Shown one piece after another: positions 1 to 11,440 of a stretch of 64,000 nucleotides of DNA. The notes beneath the pieces are model-generated. The model did no database searches and had not been told where the DNA came from. It worked only from the letters and a program-made list of their open reading frames with translations. The stretch's first letter is position 1. Each line of letters opens with the position of its first letter. Origin of the DNA: CAZUDO01 sp964618895 (GTDB lineage: Bacteria > Desulfobacterota > Binatia > DP-6); assembly GCA_964618895.1 (NCBI GenBank), contig CAZUDO010000068.1:18199-82198 (forward strand), in the 5' to 3' direction. The position numbers and the translations under genes are program-made.

Positions 1-1
1 C

Positions 2-427
2 TTCGTGCTCGTGGGGCTCGCGGCGATGGCCTACCTGTCGATCAGGGTGGGCGGCCTGTCCTACGGGGGGCCGGGCGGCCTGCCGGTGCACGCCGACTTC
101 GACCAGACCGGCGGGCTCAAGCCGCGCGCGCCGGTGGTCATCGCGGGCGTCAAGGTGGGGCAGGTCACCGGCATCACCCTGGACGACGGGTACCGCGCCC
201 GCGTCGACATGGACCTCGATGCCCGGTTGAAGCTGCCGGTGGACACCACGGCCTCGATCGTAACCGCCGGCATCCTCGGCGACCGCTACGTCTCCCTGCA
301 GCTCGGCGGCGAGGAGGCGATGCTCAAGCCGGGAGACGAGATCTCGTTCACCGAGTCGGCCGTGATTCTGGAGCGGCTCATCGGTAAGTTCATCCACAAT
401 GCGGACCTGCAAAAGAGCGACGAATAG
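2..427 (+). CDS. mlaD: MlaD, MCE-domain lipid transport protein (5' end missing)
   Basis: Periplasmic MCE-domain component of the Mla phospholipid transport system; MlaD rings contact the inner-membrane MlaFEB ABC transporter and receive or pass lipid to MlaC. The window opens inside the N-terminal membrane anchor (VLVGLAAMAYLSIRVGG), so only about a dozen residues should be missing. The single MCE domain follows (VHADFDQTGGLKPRAPVVIAG, then GILGDRYVSLQLGG), and the C-terminal tail is short, as in proteobacterial MlaD. It lies 10 bases upstream of mlaA in the same direction, with mlaC after that, so this is the end of an mla operon whose mlaF/mlaE genes should lie to the left. Identification is firm; the true start is outside the window. 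Confidence 0.93.
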   Translation, partial: FVLVGLAAMAYLSIRVGGLSYGGPGGLPVHADFDQTGGLKPRAPVVIAGVKVGQVTGITLDDGYRARVDMDLDARLKLPVDTTASIVTAGILGDRYVSLQLGGEEAMLKPGDEISFTESAVILERLIGKFIHNADLQKSDE

Positions 428-437
428 AGGATCCGAG

Positions 438-1163
438 ATGACGCGACTCGCCACCATACTGGCCCTCGGGCTACTCGCCTCCTGCGCTGCCCAGCGCCCC
501 ACCGAGCTGCGCGACCCGTGGCAGGGCTTCAACCAGAAGATATTCTGGTTCAACGACCAGGTCGACCGCTGGGTGCTCGAGCCGGTCGCGAAGGGCTACG
601 ATCACGTCACGCCGGTGCCCGTGCAGCACAGCGTGGTGAATTTCTTCGACAACCTGCGCTTCCCGATCGTCGTGTTGAACGAGGTGCTGCAGGGAAAGTT
701 GGACGAGGGCGGGGTCGTCGCCGCCCGCTTCTTCGTCAACACCACCGTGGGGGTGCTCGGCTTCTTCGATCCGGCGACCGGCTGGAACCTCCCCCGCCAC
801 GACGAGGACTTCGGTCAGACGCTCGGCGTCTGGGGGCTGGCGCCCGGGCCCTACCTGGTGTTGCCGCTGCTCGGACCTTCGACGGCGCGCGACGTGGTGG
901 GTCTCGGCGTCGACGCCGCCGCCTCCGTCCCGACGTGGTTCGTCGATTGGTGGATCTTGGGGGCGGCCCGGGCCCTCGAGACCGTGAATGCGCGCGCGCA
1001 GGCGCTCGACAGCGTGCAGCAGATCAAGGAAGCGTCGGTCGACTACTACGCCGCCGTGCGGAACGGCTATGCCCAGCGCCGCGCCGCGCTCATCGACGAC
1101 GAGGTCGCGCCCTCCGCGGAGTCGCAGGAGGAGCTGTACTACCCGGACAGCGAGGAGAAGTGA
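438..1163 (+). CDS. mlaA: MlaA (VacJ) outer-membrane lipoprotein
   Basis: Outer-membrane lipoprotein that removes mislocalised phospholipid from the outer leaflet and hands it to MlaC. The 241-residue product has a short hydrophobic signal and a lipobox (LLASC, Cys16), then the family sequence DPWQGFNQKIFWFND and the VNTTVGVLGFFDPA and GVWGLAPGPYLVLPLLGPS blocks that typify VacJ/MlaA. I chose the ATG at 438 because it places the lipobox at the expected distance; reading further upstream to 399 overlaps mlaD and adds a polar leader. The acidic C-terminal tail (DEVAPSAESQEE) is unremarkable. Its stop overlaps the mlaC start (TGATG), so translation is coupled. Very confident. Confidence 0.95.
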   Translation: MTRLATILALGLLASCAAQRPTELRDPWQGFNQKIFWFNDQVDRWVLEPVAKGYDHVTPVPVQHSVVNFFDNLRFPIVVLNEVLQGKLDEGGVVAARFFVNTTVGVLGFFDPATGWNLPRHDEDFGQTLGVWGLAPGPYLVLPLLGPSTARDVVGLGVDAAASVPTWFVDWWILGAARALETVNARAQALDSVQQIKEASVDYYAAVRNGYAQRRAALIDDEVAPSAESQEELYYPDSEEK

Positions 1164-1777
1164 TGAGAGGTCCCGCCAGTGTGCTCGTGGGCGCGTCCCT
1201 TCTGATGCTGCCCGTCCTCTCCGGCGCGGCCGACCCCGGCGACGCCCCCCGCACCGTGGTCGAGCGCGTCAGCAACCAGGCCCTCGCGGCACTTGGTGAC
1301 AAGAGCCTGTCGAGGCAGGAGAAGCGCAAGCGCGTCGAGGAGATCGTGTACGCCAACACGGACTTCCCGACGCTCGCGCGCCTGGTGCTGGCGCAGAACT
1401 ACGGGAAGTTCTCCGAGGCGCAACGGGCGGCATTCATCGACGAGTTCCGCTGGCACTTGTCGGTGACCTACGGGCGCAACGTCGAGAGCTACCAGAACGA
1501 GCGCGTGCAGATCGTCGGGGCCCGCCAGGAGGCGCGCGGCGACTGGACCGTCAGCACGAAGATCGTGCGCGGTGGTCCCGACGACATCGACGTCGAGTAC
1601 CGGCTGCGGCAGGCGAGCGGGGAGTGGAAGCTCATCGACATGGTGATCGAGAAGGTGAGCCTGGTCGCCAACTTCCGCGCCCAGTTCCAGGAGATGCTCT
1701 CCAACCAGACGCCGGATCACCTGATCCGGCTGCTGCACGAGAAGAACGAGAAGGGCGAGACGCTCGACAAGCACTGA
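1163..1777 (+). CDS. mlaC: MlaC periplasmic phospholipid shuttle
   Basis: Soluble periplasmic carrier that ferries phospholipid between MlaA and the MlaFEDB complex. The 204-residue product starts with a cleavable signal peptide (about residues 1-22, ending SGAA). Family blocks follow: FPTLARLVLAQNYGKFSEAQ, FIDEFRWHLSVTYGRNVESY, and the strand region GGPDDIDVEYRLRQASGEWKLIDMVIEKVSLVANFRAQF, diagnostic of MlaC/Ttg2D. The ATG overlaps the mlaA stop codon by one base. No mlaB/STAS gene follows; the next genes are a toxin-antitoxin pair, so the operon probably ends here. Confidence 0.94.
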   Translation: MRGPASVLVGASLLMLPVLSGAADPGDAPRTVVERVSNQALAALGDKSLSRQEKRKRVEEIVYANTDFPTLARLVLAQNYGKFSEAQRAAFIDEFRWHLSVTYGRNVESYQNERVQIVGARQEARGDWTVSTKIVRGGPDDIDVEYRLRQASGEWKLIDMVIEKVSLVANFRAQFQEMLSNQTPDHLIRLLHEKNEKGETLDKH

Positions 1778-1925
1778 CGCCGGGAGGCCGGGCGCCTCAT
1801 CCGTGGCGGTCACGGACGTTCCTGCCAGCTGCCAGCGCAAGTCCACCGCGATCACGGTCGGCGCGTCCGACCGTATCTGTGCGAAGAGTTTGTGCGTATC
1901 ATGCGATGGGCGTATGGTCAGGCGT

Positions 1926-2174
1926 ATGCCGCGTATGCAGGTCTATCTCCCCGAACAGCTCTTCCGAGAGGTGAAAGCGCGCGGCTTGCCTGCTTCCGAG
2001 CTCCTGCAGAGGGCTGTCCGACTCGAGCTGCGCCGGCAGGACCTCATGCGGGAGACAGATCGCTACGTCGCGGCGCTCGTCAAAGAGGTTGGCGTTCCGA
2101 CATCCGCGGATCGCGCCCGCGCGCGCAGGCTCCTTGGCACGCCGAGGCGCTCCCGGGTGCGCCGGAGCGCGTGA
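1926..2174 (+). CDS. VapB-like antitoxin (ribbon-helix-helix type)
   Basis: Small putative antitoxin of about 82 residues directly in front of a PIN-domain toxin. The N-terminus (MQVYLPEQLFREVKARGLPASELLQRAVRLEL) has the strand-helix-helix pattern of ribbon-helix-helix DNA-binding antitoxins; the basic C-terminal tail (RARARRLLGTPRRSRVRRSA) would bind the toxin. The start is uncertain: in-frame ATGs lie at 1914, 1926 and 1935. The 7-mer GCGTATG (once GCGTATC) recurs at about 1894, 1910, 1922 and 1931, over the start region; repeats there could be the autoregulatory operator. The stop codon abuts the toxin GTG start. Family assignment rests on pattern and context. Confidence 0.7.
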   Translation: MPRMQVYLPEQLFREVKARGLPASELLQRAVRLELRRQDLMRETDRYVAALVKEVGVPTSADRARARRLLGTPRRSRVRRSA

Positions 2175-2561
2175 GTGGCGGATCTGGTCCTCGACGCCGG
2201 AGCCGTTAGCTACCTCTCGAAGCCATCGCGGCTCATTGCTGCCATGATCCTCGAGCTTCGAGAGGACGGGCGTTGGCCACCGGCCGTGCCGTCGATCGTA
2301 CTTGTCGAGTGTCTCCAGGGACATCCTGGTCGCGACGCGAACACGAACCGGTTCCTTCGGACGTGCGATGTCGTCGACGGTCTTCCCGAGTCGCTCGCAC
2401 GGCGTGCGGCGTTTCTTCGGGCGCAAGCACGCCGCGGCTCTGCGGTGGATGCACTTGTCGTCGCGCTCGCCGAACCTGGTGGAATGGTGCTGACGTCGGA
2501 TCCCGCCGACTTGATCGCGCTCGCCGCGCGCGCCACCGACGTGAGCATTCGGCGGGTCTGA
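2175..2561 (+). CDS. VapC-like PIN-domain toxin
   Basis: Probable Mg-dependent ribonuclease toxin of the VapBC type, 128 residues, the usual PIN length. The acidic quartet is visible: D7 (VLDAGAVSYL), E45 (VLVECLQG), D92 (VDALVVALA) and D109 (LTSDPADL). It begins with GTG immediately after the antitoxin stop (TGA then GTG, no gap), so the pair is translationally coupled. The antitoxin in front is its likely inhibitor. Targets cannot be read from sequence. Intact, no frameshift seen. Confidence 0.82.
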   Translation: MADLVLDAGAVSYLSKPSRLIAAMILELREDGRWPPAVPSIVLVECLQGHPGRDANTNRFLRTCDVVDGLPESLARRAAFLRAQARRGSAVDALVVALAEPGGMVLTSDPADLIALAARATDVSIRRV

Positions 2562-2666
2562 CGCGCGCAAGTCGGTCGAGCGCCATGGTGCGCACGGTGA
2601 CTGCGCCCGATCGAGCCACGGCGCACGCAGCCCGCGTCCAGCGCCATCGCGTGGGACGGAGCCGGT

Positions 2667-2696
2667 TGTCATACACGCCGATGTGGCGTACGACAC
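2667..2696. promoter_or_regulatory. Imperfect inverted repeat upstream of second antitoxin, candidate operator
   Basis: The arms TGTCATAC and GTACGACA (7 of 8 bases complementary) flank a 13-base centre that includes ACGCC and GGC. The element sits just upstream of the ATG of the second antitoxin, where a ribbon-helix-helix autorepressor would be expected to bind. Position and symmetry are seen; function is inferred. Confidence 0.35.
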
Positions 2697-2701
2697 ACAC
2701 C

Positions 2702-2935
2702 ATGGGGCGCATCGTGCAATCCCGACTGGATCCGGAGACCCTCGGCTTGCTGACCCGGCTTCGGCAGCGCACCGGCTTGAGCGACTCGGAGCTCCTCCGT
2801 CGCGGGCTGCGCCGGTTGGCAGAAGACAGCCCGCAACCCCCGCGCCACCGCATCATCGGGATCGGGAAGTTCGGATCGAAGGTCAAGGATCTCGGCTCGA
2901 ACAAGAGGTACCTGAGAGGCTTCGGGCGATCGTGA
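2702..2935 (+). CDS. Ribbon-helix-helix antitoxin of second VapBC module
   Basis: A 77-residue putative CopG/RHH antitoxin. The N-terminal strand (RIVQSRLDPETLGLLTRLRQ) and helices (RTGLSDSELLRRGLRRLAE) make the DNA-binding fold. The C-terminal segment (RIIGIGKFGSKVKDLGSNKRYL) resembles the 'GLGKF.SG..DLS..HDE' toxin-binding tail seen in many VapB proteins paired with PIN toxins. The ATG at 2702 is the only start giving an RHH N-terminus. The last codons overlap the toxin start (GTGA), an arrangement typical of these operons. Confidence 0.75.
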   Translation: MGRIVQSRLDPETLGLLTRLRQRTGLSDSELLRRGLRRLAEDSPQPPRHRIIGIGKFGSKVKDLGSNKRYLRGFGRS

Positions 2936-3351
2936 AGCCGGTCTTGCTGGACACGGGATGCATCGTGGCGCTCCTCGATCGTAGCGAGCGGAACCATCGC
3001 CTCTGTGCGGAGATCGTGAGCGAGATCGGGGCTCCGCTGGTGACCTGCGAGGCGGTCATCGCCGAGGCGTGCTACCTGCTGCGTGGCCTTCCCGGTGCCG
3101 CCGACATGGTCCTCGAGAACGTCGAACGCGGTGCTTTCGAGATTCCGTTTCGTCTCGACCGTGCCAGCAGGGCGATCCGGACGCTCATGCGTCGGTATGC
3201 GACCGTGCCGATGGACTTCGCCGACGCGTGCCTGGTGCACATGGCAGAGGAGCTCGACAGCGGGCGCATCCTGACGCTCGACGACGATTTTGCGATCTAC
3301 CGTTGGCGGCGCTCACGCGCCTTCGATCGACTGCCCGCAATCGGGCGCTGA
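2932..3351 (+). CDS. VapC-like PIN-domain toxin (second module)
   Basis: A 139-residue PIN-domain ribonuclease toxin. Acidic residues fit the family: D7 (VLLDTGCIVALLD), a glutamate in CEAVIAEACYLL, D95/D98 (MDFADACLVHMA), and an acidic cluster at 117-119 (LTLDDDFAIYR). The GTG start overlaps the antitoxin stop (GTGA). Sequence is only distantly similar to the toxin at 2175, so this is a second independent module, not a recent duplication. It converges on the next gene with a 20-base gap. Confidence 0.85.
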   Translation: MKPVLLDTGCIVALLDRSERNHRLCAEIVSEIGAPLVTCEAVIAEACYLLRGLPGAADMVLENVERGAFEIPFRLDRASRAIRTLMRRYATVPMDFADACLVHMAEELDSGRILTLDDDFAIYRWRRSRAFDRLPAIGR

Positions 3352-3371
3352 CAGGGAAGGGCTCCGATCGC

Positions 3372-4760
3372 TCAGCTACCCGCGCGAAGCCTTCCAGCCG
3401 GCACGACCCGCTGCGTCGGCGTATCGTTACGCACCTCGACGTCGCCTTCCGCCACCACCCCACCCTCGAACCATACGTCGCCCCGCACGACGAACCGCCG
3501 GCACCCGACCAACGACGGCGCGCCGGCTGGGAACCGGGCCCCCAGGTCCTGCACCGTGCGATAGAACCTGGCATCCAGGTCCACCACCAGCGGCCCCAGC
3601 GTCCGGGCCGGTGATGTGATCACGCGAGAATCCTCCGCGAGCGCATACGCGTCCGACCAGAGGGCCAGGAGATCGCTGGTGGTCTTCACCGGGACCAGCC
3701 GCGCACGCGACACGTGCAGCGCCCGCGCCCCCTCGAACACCGCTACGGCGGCGCCCATCGCGGTCTCCAACTGGAGCACGCGCGGCGAGCCCGGGTCCTC
3801 GGGATCGACCGGCTTTTCGTTGACGATCATGGGCAGGCCGAGGAATCCCTTGCGGGCCTTCAGCACGGCGGCGAGCACGCGCAGGTTGATCCACAGATTG
3901 TTGGCGTTGAAGTGCGGGTACCGGCGCACGTCCTGGAATTCCTCCAGCTCGTCGTCGGGGCACTGCGCCACCTCGCGCAGCATGAGGCGGTGGTCTTTCA
4001 GGCGCGCCAGGTGGCCGCCCTTCCGGTCCGCCTCGGTGCGGTCGACCACCTCCATCAGGAAGGGGATACGCTCGGCCGCCAACCAGCCGAGGATGTCGAC
4101 ATCCAGCACCGCGCCCAGGTTGTCGGCGTTGGAGACGAAGGCGTACTCGAAGCCGCCGTCGAGCAGGGCGGGCAGCATGCCGGAGGTCTCGAGCGCCAGG
4201 AAGATGTCGCCGTGGCCGGGCGGACACCACTCGTGCTCGCGGTCGCGCGGCCACTCGACCGGGGTCAGGTCCGCCTTCAGGATGCGCGGCACGCGGTGTT
4301 GCAGGAAATCCGCCGGCACGCCCACGTCCATATCCGGGTAGCGCGCCAGGATGCGCTGCGAGTCGGCGCGCGTACGGAAGCTGTTCATGAGCACCAGCGG
4401 CAGCCGGCAGCCGTGCACGCGCCGCAGGTGGAGCGTCTGCCGGACGATGATGTCCAAGAACGAAAGGCCGTCCTTGGCGGGGAGTAGCGACTTGGCGCGC
4501 GTCATCCCCATGCTGGTGCCGAGGCCGCCGTTCAGCTTGACGACCACGGCGCGCGCGAGCGCCGAGGTGCCGGTGGCGCGGAACTCGGCCAGCCCGCTCG
4601 CGTCGGGCACGTCGCCCACCGGGTCGAACTCGGCGCACGACACCTTGCCGGCGGCGCCGGCACGGAGCTGGTCGTAGTAGTGGCCGAAGGCGCCGATGAG
4701 CGCCTCGGGGAGGCCGTCGGCGCGCATCTTGGCGGCAAAAGGGGTGAAAGCGGGCGTCAT
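3372..4760 (-). CDS. UTP--glucose-1-phosphate uridylyltransferase (eukaryotic UGP2-like family)
   Basis: Makes UDP-glucose from UTP and glucose-1-phosphate for envelope polysaccharides or glycogen/trehalose metabolism. The 462-residue protein has the nucleotide-binding block VVVKLNGGLGTSMGMTRAKSLL, which is the UGP2-type signature rather than bacterial GalU. Other family blocks are VLMNSFRTRADS, EWCPPGHGDIF, FVSNADNLGA and FNANNLWINL. The C-terminus ends in a left-handed beta-helix-like stretch (GDVWFEGGVVAEGDVEVRND). The ATG at 4760 was chosen because residues upstream of it are arginine-rich noise. A large hairpin at 4869-4916 separates it from the gene upstream on the same strand. Confidence 0.9.
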   Translation of the reverse strand: MTPAFTPFAAKMRADGLPEALIGAFGHYYDQLRAGAAGKVSCAEFDPVGDVPDASGLAEFRATGTSALARAVVVKLNGGLGTSMGMTRAKSLLPAKDGLSFLDIIVRQTLHLRRVHGCRLPLVLMNSFRTRADSQRILARYPDMDVGVPADFLQHRVPRILKADLTPVEWPRDREHEWCPPGHGDIFLALETSGMLPALLDGGFEYAFVSNADNLGAVLDVDILGWLAAERIPFLMEVVDRTEADRKGGHLARLKDHRLMLREVAQCPDDELEEFQDVRRYPHFNANNLWINLRVLAAVLKARKGFLGLPMIVNEKPVDPEDPGSPRVLQLETAMGAAVAVFEGARALHVSRARLVPVKTTSDLLALWSDAYALAEDSRVITSPARTLGPLVVDLDARFYRTVQDLGARFPAGAPSLVGCRRFVVRGDVWFEGGVVAEGDVEVRNDTPTQRVVPAGRLRAGS

Positions 4761-4868
4761 CGGTCCCGGGCCCCTTAGCAGAAAGCGGGCACCTGCCCCA
4801 GCGCAGACGCAGGCGCGCGGGTCACATCGACGCCGTGCACGAGCGCGGCCGCAGCGTCCCCTCCGGGC

Positions 4869-4916
4869 CACGAGGCGGGACGGGACGGAGGAGGTCCCGT
4901 CACCACCCGCCTCGTG
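4869..4916. terminator. Two-tier hairpin between META lipoprotein and UGP genes
   Basis: An 11-bp perfect outer stem (CACGAGGCGGG at 4869-4879 with CCCGCCTCGTG at 4906-4916) encloses a 7-bp perfect inner stem (ACGGGAC at 4880-4886 with GTCCCGT at 4894-4900), leaving a 5-base bulge and a 7-base loop. It lies downstream of the META lipoprotein stop on the minus strand. There is no T-run, so it may be a terminator or a 3'-end stabiliser. Confidence 0.5.
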
Positions 4917-4959
4917 CGGGCCGGCGCATGCCCGTAGTCAAAAACACTCGCGAACGATT

Positions 4960-5895
4960 TCACCCCGAGGGACGCCGTTCGAACAGCATCGTGCCGAGCG
5001 TGTCTCCTGTCTCGTATGTCAGCGCCAGGTGCCCGAGCAGGAAGCCGAACTTCCGGACGCCGGCCAGTTGCTGCAGGAAACGGGCCTCCATCGTCGCCAT
5101 CCGCTCCGGACACGCCATGCGGGTCGCGCCAGCCGGTCCGACCGCGATGTCTCCCGGTTGGGCGCCCGCCTTCACCCCGGCGAAGTACCGGTTGCACCCG
5201 GCGCTGCCGGCGACGCGGCCACCGGCGACGGCGAGGGTGATCTCCGGCTCCGCCGGCGCCGGCTCGCCCACATCCCACCAACGCAGAACCCATTCGGCTC
5301 CCGCCAGTGTGTCGAGCGACAATCGGCCGGCAGCGCCCGGAACGGCGACCGGCTGGAGGGTGTCGCCGGCGAGCGTCCACCCCCACTCTACCAGCTCGCC
5401 GGGACAGCAGGCGGCGTCCTGCTTCCCGACCCGGACGGCGCTCACGAGGATGCGGCCGCCCTCGATCCTTGCCGATCGGATCTGCACTCGGTCGCCAAGT
5501 GCGATGGTGGCGACATTCACCACCCCGCCCGGCCGGCGGGCGACCACGGCCAGGTCGGACACCGTCCCCGACCCTCCCCCGCTCTCCGCGAGCACCACGA
5601 CGACCTCGTCGGCACCGGCATCGTCCAGATCGCCGACCAGACGAAAGTCCCGCGCCAGGGTGACGGTCGGGCGCGCCGCGCCGCCCGCGACGTACGGCTC
5701 GCCTTCCCAGCGGCCGTCACGGAGCGTGACCGGCCCGGTCAGATCCGTCAGCCCGCGGTAGGTCGCGTTGCGCAACTCGTCCGACGTGGGCGGACCGGAC
5801 ATCGATGGCGCGGTACCACCGGACGGACGTGGACGGCAAGCGGACGAGCACGCGAAAACCGCGATGAGCAGGACCAGGATAAGACGAGGGCGCAT
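4960..5895 (-). CDS. META (HslJ-like) domain lipoprotein
   Basis: Putative cell-envelope lipoprotein of 311 residues. The N-terminal signal (LILVLLIAVFACSSAC) offers possible lipoboxes ending at C16 or C20. The middle (about residues 40-190) is an unrecognised region with a repeat-rich beta character. The C-terminal third is a META domain (LAGAEWVLRWWD, GCNRYFAG, ATRMACPERMATMEARFLQQL), as in heat-inducible HslJ; these domains occur in secreted or outer-membrane proteins linked to stress and antibiotic tolerance. The ATG at 5895 gives the signal peptide; longer readings are antisense to the next gene. Its role is not known. Confidence 0.8.
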   Translation of the reverse strand: MRPRLILVLLIAVFACSSACRPRPSGGTAPSMSGPPTSDELRNATYRGLTDLTGPVTLRDGRWEGEPYVAGGAARPTVTLARDFRLVGDLDDAGADEVVVVLAESGGGSGTVSDLAVVARRPGGVVNVATIALGDRVQIRSARIEGGRILVSAVRVGKQDAACCPGELVEWGWTLAGDTLQPVAVPGAAGRLSLDTLAGAEWVLRWWDVGEPAPAEPEITLAVAGGRVAGSAGCNRYFAGVKAGAQPGDIAVGPAGATRMACPERMATMEARFLQQLAGVRKFGFLLGHLALTYETGDTLGTMLFERRPSG

Positions 5896-6009
5896 GCGGC
5901 TCCCTCGTACGTTGGCCCAGTCGCTGCAACGACGAACCGCCTTGCCCTGGCGAGCGCCCGACGCTACAGCCGCGGCCATGGCCGGCGCCATCGCAACACT
6001 CGACTGCCG

Positions 6010-6549
6010 ATGAGTACGACCGTCTGGTACTTCGCGTACGGCTCGAACATGCAAACGGCCACGTTCCGGGGCCGGCGCGGTGTCGTCCATGCGCGTGCGG
6101 TGCCGGCGCGGCTGCCGGGCTGGCGCCTCGTCCTCGACAAGCCGCCGCTCCTCCCCATCGGCGAGGCGATGGCCAACGTCATCCCTGACACCGGTGCCGT
6201 CGTCTTGGGGGTGGCCTACGAGATCACGCCGGCCGACCTGGCGCACGTGGATCTCACCGAAGGGGTCCTGATCGGCAACTATCGTCGGGTGGCGGTGTCG
6301 GTCACACCGCTCACCTCGCCGCTCGGGCCCATCCCGGCGTTCACACTCACATCCGACCGGCGGGACGACACGCTCCTCCCGTCTTTCCGGTACATGGCCT
6401 GCCTGATCGCCGGCGCCGAAGAGCACGGATTGCCTGAGGAATACGTCGACTTCCTGCGCACGGTGCCCGCACGCGCCGAAACGGCCGAGGCCGCGCAGGC
6501 GCGTGGCCTCGTCGACACCGGGCTGCGTCGCACCAAGCCGCGGCCGTAG
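6010..6549 (+). CDS. Gamma-glutamylcyclotransferase-like (GGCT/AIG2 fold) protein
   Basis: A 179-residue GGCT-fold protein. The start MSTTVWYFAYGSNMQ carries the YGSN substrate-binding loop that defines the family, and a conserved glutamate region follows (LAHVDLTEGVLIGNYRRV). These enzymes cyclise gamma-glutamyl peptides or amines to 5-oxoproline; the exact substrate cannot be set here. Both flanking genes differ in direction or function, so it stands alone. The ATG at 6010 is the first that gives the family N-terminus. Confidence 0.85.
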   Translation: MSTTVWYFAYGSNMQTATFRGRRGVVHARAVPARLPGWRLVLDKPPLLPIGEAMANVIPDTGAVVLGVAYEITPADLAHVDLTEGVLIGNYRRVAVSVTPLTSPLGPIPAFTLTSDRRDDTLLPSFRYMACLIAGAEEHGLPEEYVDFLRTVPARAETAEAAQARGLVDTGLRRTKPRP

Positions 6550-6738
6550 GTGGGAGGCCTCGACCAGCGATAGCCACGATAGGCCAACGGCTGTACACGA
6601 CGGAGAATAATTTTGTGAACTCACAGTTTGGTGCTTGACGGCACATGCCTTAGGGAGTTAGCGATAGAATATCGCATCCGGTGGCGAATGGCGCGGACCG
6701 TCGTTGCCCCCAACAACAATCCCTTGGGAGACCAGACA

Positions 6739-11238
<4,500 letters not shown>

Positions 11239-11248
11239 CAAGGACCAC

Positions 11249-11288
11249 GCGACGGAGGAGGGCATACATTCCCGCCCTCCGCCGTCGC
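11249..11288. terminator. 15-bp hairpin after giant repeat gene
   Basis: Arms at 11249-11263 and 11274-11288 pair at 14 of 15 positions around a 10-base loop (ATACATTCCC). It begins 10 bases after the stop of the giant Cys-rich gene, so it is very likely the transcription terminator on the plus strand. Confidence 0.65.
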
Positions 11289-11296
11289 GCTCATCT

Positions 11297-11342
11297 GAGG
11301 GGACATCGCCGTGGAATCGACATGACCACGGCAATGTCCCTC
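11297..11342. terminator. Second long hairpin in convergent gap
   Basis: Arms at 11297-11314 and 11326-11342 pair over about 17 bp with one bulged G and one mismatch, around an 11-base loop. Together with the hairpins on both sides it forms a bidirectional stop zone between convergent genes. Confidence 0.5.
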
Positions 11343-11414
11343 GTCGTTTCGTTCCTTCACGCTCTGAGCGGACGCGATGCGGACCGCGGCCCGCGTCGCA
11401 GCCTGTGTACCGGA

Positions 11415-11434
11415 CTGCCGCAGCCACGGCAGTG
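11415..11434. terminator. Small hairpin downstream of dipeptidase
   Basis: ACTGCCG (11415-11421) and CGGCAGT (11428-11434) form a 7-bp perfect stem just past the dipeptidase stop on the minus strand. Candidate terminator for that gene. Confidence 0.4.
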
Positions 11435-11440
11435 GTAGCC

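Noticed and set aside
518..1777. A 419-codon frame starting inside mlaA and ending with mlaC
   Set aside because: Only its last 204 codons are MlaC; the first half is an out-of-frame arginine/proline-rich reading of mlaA. The ATG at 1163 is the proper start.
4960..6624. A 554-codon minus-strand frame including the META lipoprotein
   Set aside because: The first 243 codons are antisense to the gamma-glutamylcyclotransferase-like gene. The lipoprotein signal at 5895 marks the true start.
6635..6663. TTGACG with a -10-like TTAGCG 17 bases on, upstream of the giant gene
   Set aside because: The -10 match is too weak, and a better TAGAAT lies 24 bases away, outside normal spacing. Not called as a promoter.
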